Source of the DNA: Deltaproteobacteria bacterium
GTDB taxonomy: Bacteria; Myxococcota_C; UBA6777
Direction of reading: 5' to 3'
DNA: 64,000 nucleotides
NCBI GenBank assembly: GCA_006226375.1
Contig: SBHC01000086.1
Coordinates: forward strand, 43,329-107,328
A program made the position numbers and the translations under genes. The notes below the pieces were generated by a model. The model had not been told where the DNA came from, ran no database searches, and saw nothing but the letters and a program-made list of their open reading frames with translations. Below, one piece after another: positions 1-8,010 of the stretch. Within the stretch, counting starts at the first letter, position 1. Each line of letters begins with the position of its first letter.

Positions 1-2260
1 ATGACAGGTGAATGGCAGGTTGTGATGCGGCCTCCACTTCATTGGAAGGGTAGCCGACTTTGTTGGAAGGGGTTGCAGGGGCAACACCGTCTTCTTCGGA
101 GTCGAGGGTCTTCAACGCGTCGCTGATACGTTGCTTGAAGTTGAAGTACTCTCGTTTGTGGATGAAGCCTTCCGTATGAAGCCAATCGGCTTTTCCGTAT
201 TCTTTGGCCATCGCTTCGATCTGTTCACTGTTCATTCGTGAATGAGCTGTGAGGTGCTTGGCCATCTCAAGCAACAAGCGCTTGTTCTGTTGGAGGACCT
301 TTTCGGCTTCTTCCATGCACTGACGAAGAAGATCTTGCGCCATCTCACCGTGTTCGTCTTCGTAAAAGAACAGCGTGTTGGCTTCTACACTTTTGACCGA
401 GATGCTCATGGGAAGCCCCAGCATTCCAAACTCGCGGACAGCAGAGTTGGCTTGTTGGGTCGCGTGTCTCAAATCCTGGTAGCTTCCTGTCGACAGGTGC
501 TCAGAGCCAAACACCATTTTCTCTGCAAGGTAACCGCCCAAAGAGATCATAATGTCCTTTTTTAAGATGTCGAAGGTTTTGACATCGTCGGGCAAGCTAA
601 CCTGACAGAATCCTGCCGCGCTGGAGCTCGCCGTCTGCGTGACCACCGTGACCGGAACAATGCGCAGACACATGGCTGCCAACACCGCATGGCCCGATTC
701 ATGAACTGCTGTATGGGCTTGGGTGTCATCATTTTTGGATTGGCGGAGTTGGTTCACCTTCAAACGAAGAGGGATCTGGATCTGATCAAGCACCTTTTTT
801 CTCTTTCCAACAAACGCGATCTCGTAGATGTCGTTGGACACAGACCATTGGATGTGGGAGATATTAAGATCGTTTTCGATCCAATGGCACACCAATGTCC
901 CAATGTGGGACTCGATCAGATTCTTGATGGTTGTAAGAACTGGACGAGCACCTTGTGTGGGGAAGACGCCTTCCTGATACACCAGCTGATGGATGCTCTC
1001 ATCAAAACGTAGATCGAGCTGAAACCGCTCCTGCAAAGAGTCCTGGATGCGACCGAGTTCCTTGGAGATAAACAGCCCGTAGTTGATCTCATTAAAGGCC
1101 GGATACAGCAGATGATTGTTGCCCATTCGTGCGATCTGTTCGTTACGAAATCGCTTTTGTAGGGCTGTCTTGATGTGAGAGATGTTGATCTTACAGGCTT
1201 CCTCGTAGAAGTCGTTCGCGCTGATGTCTGGATTCATGTTGTGGCTCATGTAGAACGCTTCATCCAGGTTTCCAATATTAAAGATCAGGGATTTGGAGAG
1301 GTCCATCTCCGTCATGCTGGTTTCTTGATCAATGCAAATCATCAAGAGCTGACGAATGCCTGGAAGGCTCAATTCTTTAATGTAACTTTCCATCTCTTCG
1401 TTGTTGTCAAAGAGTTCTCCGGAGAGAGAACTGAGGCCGGAGAGAAAGTTTTTGGACAGGAAGAAATCTTCGGTCTTCTTCTTTTTGTTATCGTCATCGC
1501 TGTCCCATCCAAACTGGAAGTCGCCCACGATCTCCTTAAAGGTGGAGACTCCCGCAACGATCTTACCGTTTTGCAACTCCACACCTTTGTCATAGCATTT
1601 GCTGATCAGCCGGTTCAGCTTCATCGCGCGTTTGGTGTAGAAGCTGTTGATGTGGAAGGTATGATAAAACCTACCAGAGTCTAGCAGCTCCCAGATGATG
1701 CGCAGGTTCTCTCCAGGGATTTCTTCGTTGCCTTCGTTGATGGTTCGGGCAAACTGAAACTCATCCAGGCAAATGATAACTTCTTTTTGGTGAAAATAGC
1801 TCAGGTCGTAGGAAAAGGTACTTTTTAAGCAGCCGCTCGCGTCGCCGTTGTATTCGCCCAAGTCGAAGTATACAAACCGTCGCTTGTATTCAAGCAGCTC
1901 AACCAGACGCTTGACCATGGCTGACTTTCCTGTCCCAGTCATTCCCCACAAGTTAATGATGGTGGGGCGCATTTGGGACTCTGGAAAAATGAACCAGGGA
2001 GATACCAGAGAGACAACCTCATCGATGATGGGGTCCAGGCCGATAAAGTCTTTCTTCAGTTGGGCTGCAATTTCTTCCAGCGCTTTCTTCTTGGCAAGAA
2101 TTTCTTTTTTGCAAGGCTTGCTTGTGGTCTCTTCTTCTTCTCTGGGAATGGGAGGCATTGTTTCTGCAGTGGTGGGGGGCTCTGCTGCTGGGGTCGACTT
2201 TTTGGCAGAGCGTTGGGTCTTTTTGCTTTTGGATGTGGTTGTCTTTTTCTTTGGGGCCAT
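1..2260 (-). CDS. AAA+ ATPase fused to FtsH-type M41 zinc protease (3' end outside window)
   Basis: An open frame starts at ATG 2260 (preceded by GGGAGAGG) and runs off the left edge after 753 codons. Residues 1-45 are a Lys/Thr/Ser-rich tail. An AAA+ domain follows with Walker A GMTGTGKS at 106-113 and Walker B ICLDEF with D166-E167. A ClpB-D2-like small domain comes next (ERFQLDLRFD...GARPV). The C-terminal part carries the M41 zinc motif HESGH at 520-524 and, about 70 residues on, TGSYQDLRHAT whose D596 matches the third zinc ligand of FtsH. FtsH itself has transmembrane helices and a different AAA class; here I see no membrane segment before the ATPase. It is probably a soluble ATP-dependent protease, and its substrate is unknown. 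It lies downstream of the micropeptide array on the same strand, 427 bp away. Confidence 0.85.
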   Translation of the reverse strand, partial: MAPKKKTTTSKSKKTQRSAKKSTPAAEPPTTAETMPPIPREEEETTSKPCKKEILAKKKALEEIAAQLKKDFIGLDPIIDEVVSLVSPWFIFPESQMRPTIINLWGMTGTGKSAMVKRLVELLEYKRRFVYFDLGEYNGDASGCLKSTFSYDLSYFHQKEVIICLDEFQFARTINEGNEEIPGENLRIIWELLDSGRFYHTFHINSFYTKRAMKLNRLISKCYDKGVELQNGKIVAGVSTFKEIVGDFQFGWDSDDDNKKKKTEDFFLSKNFLSGLSSLSGELFDNNEEMESYIKELSLPGIRQLLMICIDQETSMTEMDLSKSLIFNIGNLDEAFYMSHNMNPDISANDFYEEACKINISHIKTALQKRFRNEQIARMGNNHLLYPAFNEINYGLFISKELGRIQDSLQERFQLDLRFDESIHQLVYQEGVFPTQGARPVLTTIKNLIESHIGTLVCHWIENDLNISHIQWSVSNDIYEIAFVGKRKKVLDQIQIPLRLKVNQLRQSKNDDTQAHTAVHESGHAVLAAMCLRIVPVTVVTQTASSSAAGFCQVSLPDDVKTFDILKKDIMISLGGYLAEKMVFGSEHLSTGSYQDLRHATQQANSAVREFGMLGLPMSISVKSVEANTLFFYEDEHGEMAQDLLRQCMEEAEKVLQQNKRLLLEMAKHLTAHSRMNSEQIEAMAKEYGKADWLHTEGFIHKREYFNFKQRISDALKTLDSEEDGVAPATPSNKVGYPSNEVEAASQPAIHLS

Positions 2261-2687
2261 GTGTGTCGAAACCTCTCCCTGGAACAGGCTGATTGGTGAG
2301 GGGGCTTGTGCTTTGGCTCTGCCGGATGTTTCCGATGCAAAGCTCTTTATTCTGAATGTCCCTTGAGGGATAGGACGCTTCTGGGACTGTGCACAAGTTG
2401 TTGTCTCTGTCCTCAAAAAACAACCCATGGATTCTATCATGATTGACAGCCGAGGATAAGTACGAACCAGATAGCTTGAGGTTCTCTTTGTTTGCAGCTC
2501 TCCGCTTTGACGCTGTGCGAACTTGTCGAGTTCTTGTCTCTTAACGCACGACAACCACCCCCAGTTTGTTCCACGCTCGCCCGAATTCGAGGGTGGCTTG
2601 TTGATGACTTGCATCTACAAGGTCGGCTAGGGATGGCTTGTTGTCGGCAGTTTGATCCGTCTGTCGTCATCGGACAGACGATGGGCT
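2261..2687. other. Intergenic region between peptide array and AAA-M41 gene
   Basis: These 427 bp hold no convincing gene. The only clear structure is the hairpin at 2658-2680. The stretch must contain either a promoter for the AAA-M41 gene or a long transcript leader. I found no further copy of the 21-residue peptide gene here. Confidence 0.5.
2658..2680. other. Perfect 8-bp hairpin after the last micropeptide gene
   Basis: CGTCTGTC (2658-2665) and GACAGACG (2673-2680) are exact reverse complements around a 7-nt loop. It begins 7 nt past the stop codon of the last peptide gene (leftward reading), so it could protect or end the array transcript. No T-tract follows, so it is not a standard intrinsic terminator. 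Confidence 0.45.
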
Positions 2688-2753
2688 TTAGAAGTTTCCG
2701 CCAGCTGCTCGAACGCGGAAGCTACCGGCTTTGACTTTGGTCTTCTTCTTCAT
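2688..2753 (-). CDS. 21-residue basic micropeptide, copy 1 (distal)
   Basis: ATG 2753 to TAA 2688-2690. The peptide is MKKKTKVKAGS + FRVRAAGGNF. AAGGAGA lies 5-6 nt before the ATG within a conserved leader (GTTTCAAGGAGACCGTG). It is the most divergent copy at the C-terminus but keeps the N-terminal 11 residues, the [YF]RVR core and the final Phe. It carries about seven Lys/Arg and no acidic residue. No signal peptide or Cys is present. Function unknown. Reality as a gene rests on four homologous copies each with start, stop and ribosome site. Confidence 0.8.
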   Translation of the reverse strand: MKKKTKVKAGSFRVRAAGGNF

Positions 2754-2799
2754 CACGGTCTCCTTGAAACGCTTCGGCGTTTGCTGTTGCAAAAGGCTC

Positions 2800-2865
2800 T
2801 TAGAATTGGCCACTGGTTGCGCGGACACGATAACTACCAGCTTTGACTTTGGTCTTCTTTTTCAT
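2800..2865 (-). CDS. 21-residue basic micropeptide, copy 2
   Basis: ATG 2865 to TAA 2800-2802. The peptide is MKKKTKVKAGS + YRVRATSGQF. An AGGAGA ribosome site sits just upstream in the shared leader (GTTTCAGGAGACCGTT). Compared with copy 3 most differences fall at third codon positions (Lys AAA/AAG, Ser AGT/AGC, Arg CGT/CGA, Val GTC/GTT, Gln CAA/CAG), and only one residue changes (T for S at 17). That is the pattern expected of selection on the peptide. Function unknown. Confidence 0.82.
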   Translation of the reverse strand: MKKKTKVKAGSYRVRATSGQF

Positions 2866-2920
2866 AACGGTCTCCTGAAACGGTTGGTTGCTTTTTGACG
2901 ACATGTGGCGTCTGGAGGAC

Positions 2921-2986
2921 TTAGAACTGGCCGCTGCTTGCGCGAACTCGATAGCTACCAGCTTTGACTTTGGTCTTCTTCTTCAT
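2921..2986 (-). CDS. 21-residue basic micropeptide, copy 3
   Basis: ATG 2986 to TAA 2921-2923. The peptide is MKKKTKVKAGS + YRVRASSGQF, close to the consensus of the family. AGGAGACCGTG precedes the start. It is separated from copy 4 by 49 bp and from copy 2 by 55 bp; these spacers are not conserved except for the last ~17 bases containing the ribosome site. Function unknown. Confidence 0.82.
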   Translation of the reverse strand: MKKKTKVKAGSYRVRASSGQF

Positions 2987-3035
2987 CACGGTCTCCTGGA
3001 ACGTTGGGGGTTTCTTGTGAAATGGGATGCTTTTC

Positions 3036-3101
3036 TTAGAATGTGCCGCTGGAACCGCGAACACGAAAGCTACCGGCTTTGACTTTGGTCTTCTTCTTCA
3101 T
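3036..3101 (-). CDS. 21-residue basic micropeptide, copy 4 (first after globin)
   Basis: ATG 3101 to TAA 3036-3038. The peptide is MKKKTKVKAGS + FRVRGSSGTF. AAAGGAGACAGCT precedes the ATG. It starts 62 bp after the globin stop on the same strand, with no evident terminator between, so co-transcription with the globin is likely. It is the first gene of the four-copy array. Function unknown. Confidence 0.82.
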   Translation of the reverse strand: MKKKTKVKAGSFRVRGSSGTF

Positions 3102-3163
3102 AGCTGTCTCCTTTGTTAGGTTACGGGCTTCCCGGGTGAGTCATCTTGGGTTCATCGATAGAG

Positions 3164-3595
3164 TTAGGCGACTTGTTTTTGTTGTGAAGCGACTTCTTCT
3201 GCTCCTTGCAACATCATGGTTTGGATTGCGTCGTACGCAGCAATCCAGGTGGAGCTGACTTCTTCGGTCCAAGCAGGACCAGCAGTTTCTTCCAGCGCGC
3301 CGAGCAAACATTCTCCTACGGCAAGGTAATGTTCGGGCTTTGCGCCATATCCGACGTGCCGTCCACCGAGGTTGTACAGGTAGGGTTGAAGCTTTTCCGG
3401 TTGGTCCACACGTGCAATGATCAAGGTGAGTGAGTGCAGAAGCTTGGTTTGCTGAATCTTCATCGAAGTGTTTGCAAACATGGGCTTGACCTGAGGAAAC
3501 TGTGCAAACAGCCGCTCGTAGAAGCGTTCCATCAACAGGTCTGCCTTGGGAGCGACCCATTTGAAGCTATCTCTTAATACTTGTACATCCAACAT
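3164..3595 (-). CDS. Single-domain bacterial globin
   Basis: 143 residues, the size of a stand-alone globin. Key heme-pocket residues align with flavohemoglobin globin domains: Tyr26 (B10) in MERFYERLF, Gln48/49 near E7, proximal His80 in GGRHVGYGAKPEHY. Tyr B10 with Gln E7 is the distal pocket of NO dioxygenases. No reductase domain is attached, so electrons must come from elsewhere. The start at ATG 3595 follows a purine-rich AAGGAGAGC. A sigma-54 promoter and enhancer palindromes lie upstream, and the micropeptide array lies downstream. Likely role: NO or oxygen handling in the cytoplasm. Confidence 0.9.
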   Translation of the reverse strand: MLDVQVLRDSFKWVAPKADLLMERFYERLFAQFPQVKPMFANTSMKIQQTKLLHSLTLIIARVDQPEKLQPYLYNLGGRHVGYGAKPEHYLAVGECLLGALEETAGPAWTEEVSSTWIAAYDAIQTMMLQGAEEVASQQKQVA

Positions 3596-3674
3596 GGCTG
3601 CTCTCCTTGGAGGGGAATGGAAACAATCGGCACAACTCGAAGTTGTTTCATCAACTCTTGTTGCCGACTCCTAG

Positions 3675-3690
3675 AGCAAACCCAATACCA
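3675..3690 (-). promoter_or_regulatory. Sigma-54 (-24/-12) promoter for globin-micropeptide unit
   Basis: On the minus strand the sequence is TGGTATTGGGTTTGCT. GG and GC are separated by exactly 10 nt, as in the sigma-54 consensus TGGCAC-N5-TTGC. It lies about 80 bp upstream of the globin ATG, and the adjacent gene encodes a sigma-54 activator. Match by eye only. Confidence 0.65.
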
Positions 3691-3735
3691 GAAATGTATG
3701 GTGGAGTAATGTTACTGACTTCTATAGACTTTTGG

Positions 3736-3762
3736 TTGTTCTGTGGGCGTTGTTCTGTGGGC
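3736..3762. repeat. 14-bp-period direct repeat in globin upstream region
   Basis: TTGTTCTGTGGGC occurs exactly at 3736-3748 and 3750-3762. It sits between the enhancer-like palindromes and the sigma-54 promoter. It could be a second regulator site or a bending region, or a slippage duplication. Confidence 0.5.
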
Positions 3763-3779
3763 AGATGTTGTCTTGGTTT

Positions 3780-3809
3780 CTGATATTTCAGGAGAATCTG
3801 ATATGTCAG
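3780..3809. promoter_or_regulatory. Paired palindromic enhancer sites (putative activator UAS)
   Basis: CTGATATTTCAG (3780-3791) and CTGATATGTCAG (3798-3809) are two CTGA-N4-TCAG palindromes with centres 18 bp apart. They lie about 90-135 bp upstream of the -24/-12 element, the usual place for sigma-54 activator sites, and immediately beyond the 3' end of the activator gene. The paired layout suits dimers of that activator assembling into a hexamer. Confidence 0.65.
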
Positions 3810-3837
3810 GAAAGTGAGAGTGGGTCTCTTGGCTCGT

Positions 3838-5316
3838 TCAGCGCTTGCGTTTGATGCCTAGCTTCTTCATGCGAGATTCGAGGGTCTTGGGGTTGATGTC
3901 GAGAATACGAGCAGCACCCTTGGGTCCGCTCACTCGGCCGTCGGTGAAGTCCAGGACTTTGTCGATATGATTGCGTTCAAGGTCTTCGAGCGTCGCAAAC
4001 TCAAGAGCTTCGGGTGTGAGCATTTGGCTTGGTGTCCAATCGTCGAGCACCAGATGTTTGCCTGGAGACAGGATCACAGCGCGCTCCACCACATGTTCCA
4101 ACTCTCGAACATTGCCAGGCCAATGGTAGCTTTGGAGCTTTTTGACGGCGCTGGTGGAGAGGGTCTCCACTTTGCGACCCACTTTTGGGGCGTACCGCTT
4201 CATAAAGTGTTCAGCGAGGAGGGGGATGTCCTGAGGCCGTTGTCGAAGAGGAGGAAGTTCCAGCGGGAACACATTGAGACGGTAGTAGAGATCCTGGCGA
4301 AATTCTCCCCGTTCTACAGCCTTTTCGAGGTCCCGGTTGGTGGCTGCGATAACACGAACGTCAACGTGGGTGGTGTTGGCGTCACCGAGTCGCTCGAATT
4401 CACCTTCTTGCAAGACGCGAAGCAACTTGGCCTGAAGTTCAAGGGGTAACTCACCCAATTCATCGAGAAAGATGGTTCCACCATCCGCCAGAGAAAACCT
4501 GCCGATTCGTGTTTGGAGGGCACCCGTGAAGGCCCCCCTCACATGACCAAACAATTCGCTTTCGATCAGGTTGGAGGGTAGGGAGGCACAGTTCACTTTG
4601 ACCAAAGGCCTCGACTTGCGAGGACTCAGGTTGTGAATGGCTCGGGCGAAGAGTTCCTTTCCTGTGCCTGTTTCTCCAAGGATTAAGACTGTGGCGTTTG
4701 TTTCTGCCACTTGCTCGACTTGATGAAGGACACGTGTCATGGCGTCACTGGCGGTCAGGATCTCGTCAAAGTTGTGATTCAACTTTAACTCTTCGAGCAA
4801 GTAAGAGTTCTCAGCTTCCAATTGCTGCTTCAGTTGTTCCACATCTAGGAGAGCTTTTTGGAGGTCGGCGGTGCGTTCTGCGACGCGCTGCTCCAACTCT
4901 TCGTTGATGGATTCGAGCCTGGCCTGGAGTGAGCGAAGCTGCATGTGGGTGTTGACGCGGGCCAGAACCTCTTCGTGTTGTATGGGCTTGGTGATGTAAT
5001 CTACGGCACCAACTTGGAATCCCTGGACTTTGTCGGTGGTGTCGGAGAGGGCTGTCATAAAGATAACAGGGATATCTTTCAAGCGCTCCTGAGCTTTGAT
5101 GCGTTGGCATGTTTCAAAGCCGTCGAGGCCTGGCATCATGATATCGAGTAGGATCAGGTCCGGTTGGATGTGAGCAAGCTGCTCCAGAGCGCTCTCTCCA
5201 TCGGTGGCTACAAAGACTTCAAAGTTGTGTTCGATAAAGAAATCAACGAGCACGTCCAGGTTGGTGGGAGTGTCATCAACAATGAGCAGGGAATGTTTGG
5301 TCGGCGTGAGGCTCAC
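3838..5316 (-). CDS. Sigma-54-dependent response regulator (REC-coiled coil-AAA-HTH)
   Basis: 492 residues. REC domain at about 8-125 with phospho-acceptor Asp58 (LILLDIMMP). A coiled coil at about 128-180 starts with LQARLESINEELEQRVAERT. The AAA+ sigma-54 domain has Walker A GETGTGKE and the sigma-54-contacting loop GAFTGA. The C-terminal Fis-type helix-turn-helix includes GPKGAARILDINPKTLESRM. Start is GTG 5316 with AGGA upstream. It diverges from the H-NOX operon, whose kinases are the obvious partners, and precedes the globin unit on the same strand. Inferred role: activates the globin-micropeptide promoter when phosphorylated. Confidence 0.93.
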   Translation of the reverse strand: MSLTPTKHSLLIVDDTPTNLDVLVDFFIEHNFEVFVATDGESALEQLAHIQPDLILLDIMMPGLDGFETCQRIKAQERLKDIPVIFMTALSDTTDKVQGFQVGAVDYITKPIQHEEVLARVNTHMQLRSLQARLESINEELEQRVAERTADLQKALLDVEQLKQQLEAENSYLLEELKLNHNFDEILTASDAMTRVLHQVEQVAETNATVLILGETGTGKELFARAIHNLSPRKSRPLVKVNCASLPSNLIESELFGHVRGAFTGALQTRIGRFSLADGGTIFLDELGELPLELQAKLLRVLQEGEFERLGDANTTHVDVRVIAATNRDLEKAVERGEFRQDLYYRLNVFPLELPPLRQRPQDIPLLAEHFMKRYAPKVGRKVETLSTSAVKKLQSYHWPGNVRELEHVVERAVILSPGKHLVLDDWTPSQMLTPEALEFATLEDLERNHIDKVLDFTDGRVSGPKGAARILDINPKTLESRMKKLGIKRKR

Positions 5317-5446
5317 GATGAATTCCTACAATGTGCGGGTTTTTGTTCGCATCCGAAGTATAGCCAAAAATGGAGCCTTGTCCAAGTTGGCCCAGGCAAG
5401 TAACATCGTTTTCACAATCATTCGACCTGTGCGATAGGAGGACTTG

Positions 5447-5995
5447 ATGAAGGGTGTGGTGTTCACGGAGTTTCTTGAGATGGTAGAAGAGTCATTCTCC
5501 GAAGATATGGTGGACGACATTATCGATGCTTCGGACCTGGAGTCGGGGGGAGCGTACACCACGTTGGGTACCTACGACCACGACGAGATGGTTCAGTTGG
5601 TCACTCACCTTGGGCGGCTGACTGGGGTGGAAGTGTCTTCCCTCATTCATACCTTTGGTCAGCACCTGTTTCGCCGGTTCTCTCAAATCTACCCTCATTT
5701 CTTTGAGGGTGTGGACACAGCTTTTGAGTTTCTTGGAAACCTGGAAGACTACATTCACGTGGAAGTTCGAAAGCTCTATCCCGATGCAGAGCTGCCTTCC
5801 TTTGAGTACGACACCAGCGTAGACGACCAACTCACCATGACGTATCGCTCAAAGCGACCGTTTGGTGACCTTGCCGAGGGGTTGATCGCTGGCTGTGTGG
5901 AACACTTTGACGAGGCCATCTCCGTGCAGCGAGAGAACATCTCAGAGCCACCCGAAACGTGTGTCAAGTTTGTCCTGGTGCGGGAGGCTGCCTAG
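5447..5995 (+). CDS. H-NOX heme nitric-oxide sensor
   Basis: 182 residues from ATG 5447, five bases after AGGAGG (a TTG lies just before but lacks proper spacing). It starts with the typical MKGVVFTEFLEM. The heme-ligand histidine is His104 and the heme-propionate YxSxR motif is Tyr133-Ser135-Arg137, matching H-NOX numbering closely. The place of the distal tyrosine of O2-binding H-NOX proteins appears to be Leu142, which points to NO-selective binding. It ends one base before the kinase start, so the two are co-translated, the usual H-NOX/kinase arrangement. Confidence 0.94.
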   Translation: MKGVVFTEFLEMVEESFSEDMVDDIIDASDLESGGAYTTLGTYDHDEMVQLVTHLGRLTGVEVSSLIHTFGQHLFRRFSQIYPHFFEGVDTAFEFLGNLEDYIHVEVRKLYPDAELPSFEYDTSVDDQLTMTYRSKRPFGDLAEGLIAGCVEHFDEAISVQRENISEPPETCVKFVLVREAA

Positions 5996-5996
5996 G

Positions 5997-7991
5997 ATGG
6001 AAGATCTCGAACGACTGAAGCGTCGCCTCGAACGTGCCAAGTCTGCCCGAAAGTCGGCGGAATCGATCGCCGAACAGAAAACGCGCCAGCTGTACCAGGC
6101 GAACCAAAATCTAACCCAGCTTGCCGACGACCTGGAGCATGGAAAGGCTGCGCTCCAAGAGACATTGGGGTATCTGACCGCGATCCTCGACAACATGGCG
6201 GATGGTCTCTTGGTGTTGGATCCCAATGGCCGAATCAAGATGGTCAACACAGCGTTGCTGCAGATGCTGGGTCGAGAAGGTGAGGACCTTGTGAACCGGA
6301 TGAGCGCAGAGGTCTTGGAGAGTGACCTGTTGGAGAGCGCTCGTCGTGTTACGTCGTCAGAGTACAACGTACAGGTGGAGCTTCCCTTGGCCGACGATCG
6401 TGTGGGGATGGCGGCTGTGAGCCCGATTCTTTCGGAAGGATCAGGTGAAGCCAATGTGGATCTGGGGTTCGTCATTCTTGTTCGTGACATCACTGTGGCG
6501 AAGGAGATCGACCGGATGAAAACGGACTTCATCTCCAACGTATCCCACGAACTTCGCACGCCGCTCACTTCCATCCTGGGCTTTACCAAGATCATCCGGC
6601 GCAAGTTTGACAAGGCGTTAGCGCCCAACATCAACACCGACGACAACCCCAAAGCTGCGAAGGCTGTGAAACAGGTCCGAGGGAACATCGACATTATCAT
6701 TGAGGAAGGTGAACGACTGACCAACCTGATCAATGATGTCCTGGATGTAGCAAAGATGGAGGCCGGGCAGCTCAACTGGAACATGGAGTCTCTCCAGATC
6801 GTTGACCTGATTGACCGCGTCGCTGCGTCAACAAGCAGCTTGTTTATGGAGAGGGATGTCGAGTTTCGCACAGAGGTTGAGTCCAATCTCCCGGCGCTGA
6901 CGGGAGACAAAGACCGCCTGATCCAGGTGTTGATTAATCTGATCTCCAACGCCGCCAAGTTCACGGAGAAAGGCACTGTTACCTGCCGTGTACGTCGGGA
7001 TGGAGGACAGGTGGTTGTCAGCGTGACAGATACAGGTATGGGGATCGCAACCGATGAACTCGACAAGGTGTTTGAAAAGTTTAAGCAAGCCGGCGACACC
7101 CTAACAGACAAGCCAAAAGGGACAGGCTTGGGGCTTCCCATCAGCAAGCAAATCGTGGAGCACCATGGCGGCGTGATCTGGGCCGAGAGCCGGTTGGGTG
7201 AAGGAAGCACCTTTTCGTTTCGGCTGCCACTGGACGTTGAGAAGCCCGCCTCTCCGATGACGACCTCGATCGAACTCCAGAAACTGCTCCATCAGTTTCG
7301 AGGTCAGGAGAACGAAGGAGAGGCCAAGCTGGATGCGTTGGGAAAGACGGTTCTGGTTGTCGACGATGAACCCAACATCCGGGAGTATTTGCGGCAGGAG
7401 TTGGAGACTGCTGGCTATCACGTCGAAGAGGCAGAGAATGGTCTGAACGCCATTGAAAAGGCCAAAGAACATCGGCCGCATCTGATTATTTTGGATGTGA
7501 TGATGCCGACCATGAATGGCTTTGATGCAGCGGCGGTGCTTAAGAATGATCCTTCCACCATGGACATTCCGATTATGATTCACTCCATCGTGGAAGATCG
7601 GGAGAGGGGCTATCTGATTGGCATTGATCGATACCTGACCAAGCCCATCGAAACGAGCGTGCTCTTGCAGGAGGTGAACAATCTCCTTGTGCAGGAAGGT
7701 GTGGGCAAGACAATCCTGGTGGTCGACGAAGATCAACAAGCTACACAGAAGCTCACTCAATTGTTGGAGGGAGCAGGGGACAACAAGGTTGAAGTTGCTC
7801 GTCGAGACACTTGCCTGGAAAAGGCTTTGTCATTGCGACCCGACATGATTATTGTGGATGTCTCTGTCCCTGACAGTCAGGAGTTGCTGCAAAGTTTGCG
7901 TTCTGAAAAGGCGCTTGCTCACACTGCGTTTCTTTTGCTCGCCGCGAACCAGGATACGCCGATCTCCCTGGAGTCCACTTCTTCAGGTTAA
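5997..7991 (+). CDS. H-NOX-associated hybrid histidine kinase with two receiver domains
   Basis: 664 residues from ATG 5997 (GGGAGG upstream). An N-terminal coiled coil (LERLKRRLERAKSARK) is followed by a PAS domain (about 58-165), HisKA with His184 in NVSHELRTP, and HATPase_c with N and G boxes (LINLISNAAKF, KGTGLGL). REC1 has Asp500 in IILDVMMP and a Lys in TKPIE. REC2 has Asp621 but is degenerate, lacking the conserved Lys, and is cut short at the C-terminus. No membrane segment, so it is cytoplasmic and fits regulation by the neighbouring H-NOX. Output may pass to the CheY-like protein or the sigma-54 regulator. Confidence 0.93.
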   Translation: MEDLERLKRRLERAKSARKSAESIAEQKTRQLYQANQNLTQLADDLEHGKAALQETLGYLTAILDNMADGLLVLDPNGRIKMVNTALLQMLGREGEDLVNRMSAEVLESDLLESARRVTSSEYNVQVELPLADDRVGMAAVSPILSEGSGEANVDLGFVILVRDITVAKEIDRMKTDFISNVSHELRTPLTSILGFTKIIRRKFDKALAPNINTDDNPKAAKAVKQVRGNIDIIIEEGERLTNLINDVLDVAKMEAGQLNWNMESLQIVDLIDRVAASTSSLFMERDVEFRTEVESNLPALTGDKDRLIQVLINLISNAAKFTEKGTVTCRVRRDGGQVVVSVTDTGMGIATDELDKVFEKFKQAGDTLTDKPKGTGLGLPISKQIVEHHGGVIWAESRLGEGSTFSFRLPLDVEKPASPMTTSIELQKLLHQFRGQENEGEAKLDALGKTVLVVDDEPNIREYLRQELETAGYHVEEAENGLNAIEKAKEHRPHLIILDVMMPTMNGFDAAAVLKNDPSTMDIPIMIHSIVEDRERGYLIGIDRYLTKPIETSVLLQEVNNLLVQEGVGKTILVVDEDQQATQKLTQLLEGAGDNKVEVARRDTCLEKALSLRPDMIIVDVSVPDSQELLQSLRSEKALAHTAFLLLAANQDTPISLESTSSG

Positions 7992-8010
7992 GAGATAGAG
8001 GAGTCCGTGA

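Larger units (their letters stand above)
2688..3120 (-). repeat. Four-copy tandem micropeptide gene array
   Basis: The unit is about 112-121 bp: 66 bp of coding sequence plus a 46-55 bp spacer. Coding parts and the ribosome-site leader are conserved, spacers are not. Consensus peptide: MKKKTKVKAGS, then [YF]RVR, then a small/polar stretch with Gly19, then a polar residue, then Phe21. The repeat arose by local duplication and has since diverged mostly at silent positions. Confidence 0.85.

Noticed and set aside
2658..2680. Intrinsic terminator after the peptide array
   Set aside because: The stem is perfect but no T-tract follows in the leftward direction, so I list it only as a hairpin.
2688..3101. 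CRISPR-like or non-coding direct repeats
   Set aside because: Repeat units are 66 bp, are open reading frames with ribosome sites, and vary mainly at silent codon positions, unlike CRISPR repeats.
5942..7210. Long 422-codon frame on the minus strand
   Set aside because: It is opposite the histidine kinase, Arg/Ser-rich and without any recognisable domain; a shadow of the real gene.
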